64,000 nucleotides of DNA, from positions 1-64,000 of the forward strand of contig NZ_WNNK01000005.1 in NCBI RefSeq assembly GCF_009724245.1, written 5' to 3'. Source of the DNA: Pseudomonas spelaei (GTDB lineage Bacteria; Pseudomonadota; Gammaproteobacteria; Pseudomonadales; Pseudomonadaceae). Position 1 is the stretch's first letter; every line of letters starts with the position of its first letter. Below, in pieces: positions 58,072 through 64,000 of this stretch. The notes under the pieces were generated by a model that was not told where the DNA came from, made no database searches, and saw nothing but the letters and a program-made list of their open reading frames with translations. The translations under genes were made by a program, and so were the position numbers.

Positions 58072-58483
58072 CACTCGCTTTGCGCACAAAGGTGCGCATG
58101 GTTTGCCCGGGGGCAGTACTGAATCGAGTGGGCCTTGGCTTACCTTCGTCAGCAGCAATAAAGATGAAGTGATCGCCTTCCAGGCGATAGCTCGCCGGTA
58201 GTTGCTTGCCAGCATCAGCCCCTATTGCATCCACCCAGATAATCGCTTTGGGCGTCGTCGTGGCGTCCAGGGTGAACCTGCCTGCCAGCAACACTTCCCC
58301 AGTGAGAGTTACCACTTGGAATTGGTCACCGCTGATGGTGGTCACGGCGCCGGGGGCGCTGTGTTCATCGACGGGGTTGAGCACGCCGCTGTCTTCCAGG
58401 GCAGTTTGTACCCAGTCCCCCTGGAGCCGCTGCCGGTCATGCGCGTTGATGCAGATTTCTTCGGAGGTCGATACGGATGGCAT
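58055..58483 (-). CDS. TIGR03067 domain protein
   Basis: About 142 residues from ATG 58483, which has AAGGA six bases upstream; ATG 58489 is an alternative. The pattern matches the TIGR03067 domain: LQGDWVQTALEDSG, ISGDQFQVV, AGRFTLDATTTPKAIIWV, LPASYRLEGDHFIFIAADEGKPRPTRFS. This domain is best known from Planctomycetes and similar bacteria. Function unknown. No signal peptide on the chosen start. Confidence 0.8.
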   Translation of the reverse strand: MPSVSTSEEICINAHDRQRLQGDWVQTALEDSGVLNPVDEHSAPGAVTTISGDQFQVVTLTGEVLLAGRFTLDATTTPKAIIWVDAIGADAGKQLPASYRLEGDHFIFIAADEGKPRPTRFSTAPGQTMRTFVRKASVTSNT

Positions 58484-58861
58484 ACACATTCCTTTTGATA
58501 AGAGTGTCGTGCTGTTCAGTGCTGATTCAGGCTGGCTGAAACGATTTTGTGCGAAACTTCCCGTTTTGGGCATATCCGTATGTATTTTCTCTTTGCTGGC
58601 AGGTATTTAACCTACCTTTGACATGGCGTAGGGATAATGCCGCGCAGATGTTCGTCTACTCTCGGACATAGGTGGGAGTATTTTCGTACCTAATAGTGAA
58701 AACAATCTGCAATGCGTGGGATTTTTCTAGTGACTGAGAGGTCGGATAGCCATCAGTAGACCGCGCATGTTCGATGTCCAGGGCGTTGCCCCTGTTTTTT
58801 TGATCATTTACTCAGGTTGACGGTGCTTTCCAGACGTTGAGTGTCAACTTTTCAGGATGCA
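58484..58861. other. Intergenic region, 378 bases, upstream of Wzz-like gene
   Basis: Divergent region between the TIGR03067 gene and the Wzz-like gene. It contains a terminator-like hairpin with a T-run at 58779-58801, close to the Wzz start. No coding sequence recognised. Promoters of both genes are expected here. Confidence 0.6.
58779..58801 (+). terminator. Terminator-like hairpin in Wzz leader
   Basis: CAGGG (58779-58783) and CCCTG (58790-58794) flank a six-base loop and are followed by seven Ts. It faces the Wzz-like gene 60 bases downstream and no gene ends just upstream, so it could be an attenuator of the leader rather than a normal terminator. Confidence 0.45.
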
Positions 58862-60211
58862 ATGATTTTGAATAAAACTCCTCAGATCCAAGCTCAAGCT
58901 GTATCAGACGAAATTGACCTGTTTGAACTGTTTCAATCCATCTGGCGACAAAAAAAGCTGATCATTGGGTGCACTATTCTTGCCGGGGTGGTGGGCGTCG
59001 GCTATGCATTCCTGGCTCCGCGGGAATATCAGGTGAGCAGCGTGTTACGCCCGGCAGCGATCAACGAACTGGATGCGCTCAATCGTTCCGAAGTCTACAA
59101 GTTGCCACCGGCAGACGCGTTGGCCAAGGTGGGGTCTGAACTGGATTCCTATGAAGCCCGCCTGGGCTTCTTCAAAACCAACGAAGCACTGTTCAAGCCG
59201 TTTCAGAAGCCAGGGCAGACTCTCGAACAGAGCTTTGAAGAGTTCAATCGCAATTCAATCAACCTGATACTCCCCGACCCTAAAAAGGCTGACTCACTGA
59301 GCAGTTATCTGCGTCTTGAGTTGCAGTACCCCAAAGACATTGACGGTGTGGCGATTCTCAATGGTTTCGTGGACTACGCCCTTGCCTCGGCACGTGATCA
59401 GATCGGTGCTGACCTCAAGGTCATCGTCAACAACCGTCTCAATGAACTCAAAGGCAAGATCGACGCCGCTCGCGCCAACTACGACACCGATAAGGAGTCG
59501 AAGATCGCCAAACTGCTCGAAGGCGACAAGCTCAAGCGGGCACAGTTGGAAGATGAGCTCAGTGCATTGCGCCTGCAGATGAAAATGGAGCGCACCAATC
59601 GCCTGGCGGAACTGGCCGAGGCGATTTCCATTGCCAAGTCCATGGGTATAAAAACGCCTACCACACCATCGTCCATGGCTGACTCGTCGCGCAGTGGCTC
59701 AAGTCAGGTCATGCGAACCGAGGTCAACAACCAGAAAATCCCGCTGTATTTCATGGGTACCGAAGCGCTGGAGGCCGAACGTGCGGCTTTGCAGCAGCGT
59801 ACCAGCGACGACTTCACCAACCCACGCATTGCTGAAATCGGCAAAGACTTGCAGTTGCTCAATACCAACCGTGAGGTTGAGGTTCTGAAGAAGCGTGGGA
59901 ATGAAGACCTCTTCCTGAAAGATGTTGATCCATTGCGCGCGGAAGTGGCACGGCTGCGTAGCTTGAACATTGATATGAGCACCGTGAAACTGGTAACAAT
60001 CGACCGTCGTGCGCAAGAGCCCCTGAGCCCGATCAAACCGAAAAAGGTTCTGGTTATTGCCTTGAGCCTGGTTGTCGGATTGGTATTGGGGGTCATTGCA
60101 GCGTTGATTCGCCATTGCGTCCTGGCCCAGCGTGAGGTTGTACCCCGCTTATCCGAGGATGATCGTCGCCTTCGTCTGCGTGAGCAAAAGGATGACGAGC
60201 CTCTGGTTTAA
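58862..60211 (+). CDS. Wzz/chain-length-determinant family protein
   Basis: About 449 residues from ATG 58862 (AGGA upstream; a GTG at 58841 is in frame). N-terminal segment IDLFELFQSIWRQKKLIIGCTILAGVVGVGYAFLA and C-terminal SPIKPKKVLVIALSLVVGLVLGVIAALI form the two transmembrane helices; a long coiled-coil periplasmic domain lies between. This is the Wzz/FepE/Etk topology that sets polysaccharide chain length. It has no kinase domain. No polysaccharide cluster is present in this window. Confidence 0.9.
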   Translation: MILNKTPQIQAQAVSDEIDLFELFQSIWRQKKLIIGCTILAGVVGVGYAFLAPREYQVSSVLRPAAINELDALNRSEVYKLPPADALAKVGSELDSYEARLGFFKTNEALFKPFQKPGQTLEQSFEEFNRNSINLILPDPKKADSLSSYLRLELQYPKDIDGVAILNGFVDYALASARDQIGADLKVIVNNRLNELKGKIDAARANYDTDKESKIAKLLEGDKLKRAQLEDELSALRLQMKMERTNRLAELAEAISIAKSMGIKTPTTPSSMADSSRSGSSQVMRTEVNNQKIPLYFMGTEALEAERAALQQRTSDDFTNPRIAEIGKDLQLLNTNREVEVLKKRGNEDLFLKDVDPLRAEVARLRSLNIDMSTVKLVTIDRRAQEPLSPIKPKKVLVIALSLVVGLVLGVIAALIRHCVLAQREVVPRLSEDDRRLRLREQKDDEPLV

Positions 60212-60488
60212 GGGGAGACAGGAGGGGGGCAAAGGCCTCTCTCCTCGCTGCTACTCTTGATTGTTTGCGGTGCCTGGTCCAAGCATTTGGACACCTTTTC
60301 ACAATTCTTAATTAACCTTTGGTTACAAACTGTGGCTAAAATAGCAGCCAATGGCCACGCCCGGATTATCACCGAGCCGGACGTGTTACCTGTTTGTGAA
60401 ATGTGATTTCAGGTGCTGCTTATTCAATCCTCGGCCGTCGTGGGCACGCAGGAGCAGCCTGTTCTCTTCTGACTTGTGACGAATTACC

Positions 60489-61388
60489 TTGAAACTCATT
60501 ATTGTTGCTCTCTACGTTGTCTCCATTGCGTATGTGCACCTGCGTGGCCGGGTGCGACATAAGCTGGGCCGTCAGTTAAGCGATCACTCGACCTTCCTGG
60601 CACCGGTGAATTGCTTTCTCTACCTGTTCTCCAAACTGCCCAGCCGACCTTATCTGTCCCCCAGCGACTTTCCGGATCTGAGCCCGTTACAGGAGCATTG
60701 GGAAGAGATACGCCAGGAAGGCCAGAACCTGATGCGGGCAGGGGAGATCAAGCGCTCGGATCAGTACAACGATGTGGGGTTCAACTCGTTCTTCAAGTCG
60801 GGCTGGAAACGTTTTTATCTGAAGTGGTATGGCGACAGCCATCCTTCGGCCATGAAGCTGTGCCCGCGCACCACCGAGCTCTTGCAAAGCATTGGCTCGG
60901 TCAAGGCGGCGATGTTCGCCGAGTTGCCACCGGGCTCCAAACTGGTGCGCCACCGCGATCCGTACGCCGGTTCCTACCGTTACCACTTGGGCCTGGAGAC
61001 ACCTAACGATCCCGGTTGTTACATCAATGTCGACGGTGAGAGTTACTACTGGCGTGACGGTGAGCCGGTGATGTTCGACGAGACGTACATTCATTACGCG
61101 GAAAACACCACGCCGCACAATCGCATCATTTTGTTCTGCGATATCGAACGGCCCATGAAGTATCGCTGGGCGGCGGCATTCAACCGCTGGTTCAGCCGCA
61201 ATGTGATGGCCGCTGCAGGTTCGCCCAATGATGCCGGCGACAAGACGGGTGGGTTGAACCGGGCTTTTACCCGGCTGTACAAGATTCGCCTGCGTGGCAA
61301 AGAACTCAAGAAGCGCAACCGCGCACGCTACTACTTGGAGAAATGGGCGATTTTCGCAGGATTGGCGGCGATCTTCCTACTCATCTAA
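60489..61388 (+). CDS. lpxO: Lipid A 2-hydroxylase LpxO (aspartyl/asparaginyl beta-hydroxylase family)
   Basis: A 299-residue protein with N- and C-terminal hydrophobic segments. Fe(II)/2-oxoglutarate site: HxD in LVRHRDPYAGSYRYHLGLETP and distal His in TTPHNRIILFCDIERP. LpxO hydroxylates secondary acyl chains of lipid A in Pseudomonas. Start is TTG at 60489. 277 bases upstream of it are non-coding. Confidence 0.9.
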   Translation: MKLIIVALYVVSIAYVHLRGRVRHKLGRQLSDHSTFLAPVNCFLYLFSKLPSRPYLSPSDFPDLSPLQEHWEEIRQEGQNLMRAGEIKRSDQYNDVGFNSFFKSGWKRFYLKWYGDSHPSAMKLCPRTTELLQSIGSVKAAMFAELPPGSKLVRHRDPYAGSYRYHLGLETPNDPGCYINVDGESYYWRDGEPVMFDETYIHYAENTTPHNRIILFCDIERPMKYRWAAAFNRWFSRNVMAAAGSPNDAGDKTGGLNRAFTRLYKIRLRGKELKKRNRARYYLEKWAIFAGLAAIFLLI

Positions 61389-61632
61389 GTACCGCTCGGG
61401 AGCGGGCCAGCCTCGTTCCCTGCTTTATCCCTCATCTGCTTGCTGACCCTCAGCCGATTGGCGTCCCCCCATTCCTCCTTTCCAGATGGCCCCTGACATT
61501 CTGTCGACGGGCTGGCACGGCCTGCTCAGACAGATCGTGTTACACCTGATGAGAAACTATTTAGTTACCAAAGCCGAACCCAAGGCGTAGCGTGTTATCG
61601 AAAGCAGGTACTCGCTACAAAGAGGCTTTGTC

Positions 61633-61950
61633 ATGAACATCCGTATGTGCAATCTCGCAGTGCTGGCGTTGGGCCTCGCACTCACCTCGCTGGTTCAGGC
61701 GCAAAACCTGCCTGGCAACAACAATCCCTATAACAGCCCTATTCACCGGGCCAATCCCAACAGCATGCAGGGTACTCAGCCCAATACGCCGACCGTTCGC
61801 GGCACCAGCATCGCGCCTGTGCCTCGCCAGCAGACCCTGGAGAATGGCGGGATCGGCAACCGTTATCCACAACGTGATGCCTCTCCAACGCCGCCAGCGA
61901 TCCAGCCACAAGCCCCCACCCGCGACGCCAATGGCAACCGCCAGCCTTGA
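61633..61950 (+). CDS. Small exported Pro/Asn-rich protein
   Basis: A 105-residue protein with a signal peptide (LGLALTSLVQAQ) and a mature part rich in Asn, Pro, Gln and Thr, without recognised domains. RBS AGAGG before ATG 61633. Adjacent to and perhaps cotranscribed with the sugar dehydrogenase gene 46 bases downstream. Function unknown. Confidence 0.7.
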   Translation: MNIRMCNLAVLALGLALTSLVQAQNLPGNNNPYNSPIHRANPNSMQGTQPNTPTVRGTSIAPVPRQQTLENGGIGNRYPQRDASPTPPAIQPQAPTRDANGNRQP

Positions 61951-61996
61951 AGGCTGCAGCGATTGAGTGTGTAAAGAGAAGAAGGAAATCCACGGT

Positions 61997-63157
61997 ATGT
62001 CTCTACGCAAAACCCTTCTAGCAACCTTCTGCGCCAGCGCATTGCTGCCCTTGGCGCCTGCTGTTTTCGCTGCCGATATTCAACAGTTTCCCAGCGAGCA
62101 AGGCAGCGTCACAGCTACCCCGATTGTCCAGGGTCTGGATCATCCCTGGGCAGTGGCCTTTCTGCCGGACAAGCAAGGCTTCCTGGTGACTGAGCGTCCC
62201 GGCAACCTGCGCTTTGTCAGTCCTGACGGCAAGCTGTCCGCACCCTTGAGCGGCGTGCCGAAGGTCTGGGCCAAGGGGCAGGGCGGTTTACTGGATGTGG
62301 TGCTGTCGCCGGACTTCAAGCAGGATCGGTTGGTGTATCTGTCCTACGCCGAAGGTGGCGGTGAGGGAGGGACTGCCGGGACAGCGGTAGGACGCGGGCG
62401 ACTGGCGGACGACCTGAGCGGGCTGAAGGACTTCCAGGTGATTCTGCGCCAGGAGCCCAAGCTGTCCACGGGCAATCACTTCGGTTCACGGCTGGTGTTT
62501 GACCGTGATGGCTACCTGTTTGTGACCCTGGGAGAAAACAACGACCGCCCGACCGCCCAGGACCTGGACAAGCTGCAAGGCAAGGTCGTACGAATCTTCC
62601 CTGATGGTCGCGTGCCGCAAGACAACCCTTTTGTCGGCCAGGAAGGGGTCCGGCCCGAGATTTGGTCCTACGGCCAGCGCAACCCTCAGGGCGCGGCGCT
62701 GAACCCGTGGAGCGGCACCCTGTGGGAAAACGAACACGGCCCACGGGGCGGTGATGAGATCAACATCATTGAACGTGGGAAAAACTACGGCTGGCCGTTG
62801 GCGACCCATGGCATCAACTACTCCTTGACGCCGATTCCCGAGGCTAAGGGCAAGACCGTTGAAGGCACCGTGCCGCCTCACCATGTCTGGGAAAAATCGC
62901 CGGGCGTCAGTGGTATGGCGTTCTATGACGCCGATCGTTTCAAGGCCTGGCAGCACAACCTGTTTATCGGGGCGTTGGCCAGTCAGGAGCTGATCCGCCT
63001 GCAGTTCGACGGTGACAAGGTGATTCACGAGGAGCGCCTGCTGGGCGGTTTGAAAGCGCGAATCCGCGATGTAAGACAGGGGCCGGACGGGTTTTTGTAT
63101 GTGCTGACGGATGAGGATAATGGGGGGCTGTATCGAGTGGGATTGAATCAGGATTGA
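61997..63157 (+). CDS. PQQ-dependent soluble aldose sugar dehydrogenase
   Basis: About 386 residues from ATG 61997 with signal peptide (LLPLAPAVFA). Soluble glucose-dehydrogenase-like beta propeller: LDHPWAVAFLPD, TGNHFGSRLVFDRDGYLFVTLGE, WENEHGPRGGDEINIIERGKNYGWP, GVSGMAFYDADRF. These match the YliI/Asd family that oxidises aldoses in the periplasm with pyrroloquinoline quinone. Confidence 0.93.
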   Translation: MSLRKTLLATFCASALLPLAPAVFAADIQQFPSEQGSVTATPIVQGLDHPWAVAFLPDKQGFLVTERPGNLRFVSPDGKLSAPLSGVPKVWAKGQGGLLDVVLSPDFKQDRLVYLSYAEGGGEGGTAGTAVGRGRLADDLSGLKDFQVILRQEPKLSTGNHFGSRLVFDRDGYLFVTLGENNDRPTAQDLDKLQGKVVRIFPDGRVPQDNPFVGQEGVRPEIWSYGQRNPQGAALNPWSGTLWENEHGPRGGDEINIIERGKNYGWPLATHGINYSLTPIPEAKGKTVEGTVPPHHVWEKSPGVSGMAFYDADRFKAWQHNLFIGALASQELIRLQFDGDKVIHEERLLGGLKARIRDVRQGPDGFLYVLTDEDNGGLYRVGLNQD

Positions 63158-63160
63158 CTG

Positions 63161-63237
63161 GCACGAGGCTGTGATGGGCGGCGCAATGGCCACCGTGCGG
63201 ATACCCATCGCAGCCTCGTGCATCGGCCAGCGGTTAC
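63161..63237. repeat. Hairpin intergenic repeat, truncated copy 3
   Basis: Arms 63161-63178 and 63204-63221 form an 18-base inverted repeat with one mismatch; the right arm continues to 63237 with the same outer sequence as copies 1 and 2 (catcggccagcggttaca), while the outer left arm is missing. It begins three bases after the sugar dehydrogenase stop and overlaps the end of the NTF2-like gene. Confidence 0.8.
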
Positions 63238-63713
63238 AGCCCCAGTTCAGACAACCCCGGATGCTCGTCGGGACGCCGTCCCAGCGGCCAGCGGAACTTG
63301 CGTTCGCTTTCCTTGATCGGCAGGTCGTTGATACAGGCGTGACGATTGGACATCAGGCCGTTCTCGTCGAATTCCCAGTTTTCGTTGCCATAGGAGCGAA
63401 ACCAGTTGCCGGAATCATCGTGCCATTCGTAGGCGTAACGCACGGCGATACGGTTGTCGGTAAAGGCCCACAGTTCTTTGATCAGCCGATAATCCAGCTC
63501 CTTGGCCCACTTGCGCGTCAGGAACCCCCTGGCCTCTTCCCGGTTGTTGGCAAACTCGGCGCGGTTACGCCACTTCGTATCCAGGGTGTAGGCCATCGAT
63601 ACTCGTTGCGGGTCCCGGGAGTTCCAGCCGTCTTCGGCCAAGCGGATCTTTTCAATGGCCGACTCGCGGGTGAACGGCGGCAGCGGTGGGCGCACTTCTG
63701 TGTTGGATGACAT
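63234..63713 (-). CDS. DUF1348 NTF2-like protein
   Basis: About 159 residues from ATG 63713 (AGGAG upstream). NTF2/SnoaL-like fold: [75 protein letters not shown]1348 proteins are small, common and uncharacterised. A TetR-family gene lies immediately upstream and probably regulates it. Confidence 0.88.
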   Translation of the reverse strand: MSSNTEVRPPLPPFTRESAIEKIRLAEDGWNSRDPQRVSMAYTLDTKWRNRAEFANNREEARGFLTRKWAKELDYRLIKELWAFTDNRIAVRYAYEWHDDSGNWFRSYGNENWEFDENGLMSNRHACINDLPIKESERKFRWPLGRRPDEHPGLSELGL

Positions 63714-63748
63714 AGGACCACTCCTGAACAGTTCAGATGAAAGTTGCG

Positions 63749-64000
63749 TCAAAGTTTCAATAACGTTTTGGCCATGTATTGCGCGTTATCGGCAGCGGTT
63801 GAATCGCCCATGACCAGGGCAACGGTAATGGCGCCATCGACCAGGATAAGCAGTTGCGCGGCCTGTTGTTCCGGGTCGGGGGTGCCATGTGCTCTACACA
63901 GTTCGAGGGCGTATTCCAACAGTTTCTGTTTGTGGGCCTTGGCCAACAGGCGCACAGGGTCCTGGGGGTTACCGGTTTCACCGCTGGTGTTGATGAACGC
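63749..64000 (-). CDS. TetR-family regulator, C-terminal fragment (cut by window edge)
   Basis: The frame is open through the right edge of the window. The visible 83 residues ([56 protein letters not shown] end) look like a TetR ligand-binding domain end. The DNA-binding part lies outside. It is 35 bases upstream of the DUF1348 gene on the same strand. Confidence 0.7.
   Translation of the reverse strand, partial: AFINTSGETGNPQDPVRLLAKAHKQKLLEYALELCRAHGTPDPEQQAAQLLILVDGAITVALVMGDSTAADNAQYMAKTLLKL

Overview
The window is GC-rich chromosomal DNA from a fluorescent pseudomonad, most likely of the Pseudomonas fluorescens group. The basis is recognition of gene families and gene order, not a database search: a pvdQ pyoverdine-maturation acylase, a five-gene short/branched acyl-CoA degradation operon ordered like PP_2213-PP_2217 of P. 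putida, LpxO, YbiT, UppP, and hairpin-forming intergenic repeats of the kind common in P. fluorescens. No tRNA, rRNA, CRISPR array, transposase or prophage gene was seen.

Layout. 1-7314 (minus) reads as one long operon: two outer-membrane-type transporters, two DUF1254/DUF1214 proteins, a DUF2092 protein, a proline-rich exported protein, a MoxR ATPase and a DUF58 protein cut by the window edge. 7531-23414 holds a single-domain response regulator and two giant effector-like proteins that flank a signalling operon (hybrid kinase, CheR, CheB, REC-kinase, REC). 23651-25677 carries a TPR protein and a bestrophin. 25906-31488 is the acyl-CoA operon. 31661-39146 has an aldo/keto reductase with a divergent LysR gene, then an AraC regulator divergent from an AhpD-like protein, an acyl-CoA-dehydrogenase-like flavoprotein and an ABC importer. 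39205-42765 is the third giant effector-like protein, with a tiny lipoprotein upstream. 43196-58483 is mostly housekeeping and scattered single genes: Fur-like regulator, pvdQ, NadR-type kinase with PnuC, chemoreceptor, uppP, azoR, an MFS exporter, ybiT, a methyltransferase and a TIGR03067 protein. 58862-64000 holds surface-related genes (Wzz-like, LpxO), a PQQ-type sugar dehydrogenase, an NTF2-like protein and a TetR fragment.

The most striking content is the set of three paralogous proteins of about 1,190, 1,600 and 1,190 residues (8148-11729, 18618-23414, 39205-42765). They share a long N-terminal and middle architecture including a hydrophobic block near an LRSAIVNF motif, but end in different catalytic-looking modules: a C58/YopT-like cysteine protease; a C58-like protease followed by a second Cys-His-Asn/Asp module; and a Tiki/TraB/ChaN-type metalloenzyme-like domain with two GxxH motifs. 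None has a signal peptide, adjacent secretion apparatus or recognisable immunity gene, so they look like modular, host-directed effectors or toxins rather than antibacterial ones. This is inference from sequence reading; no search or structure prediction was possible.

A second recurrent feature is a hairpin element present at 31542-31658, 55094-55196 and, truncated, at 63161-63237, each time within 15 bases of a stop codon. A heptamer tandem repeat abuts the first copy.
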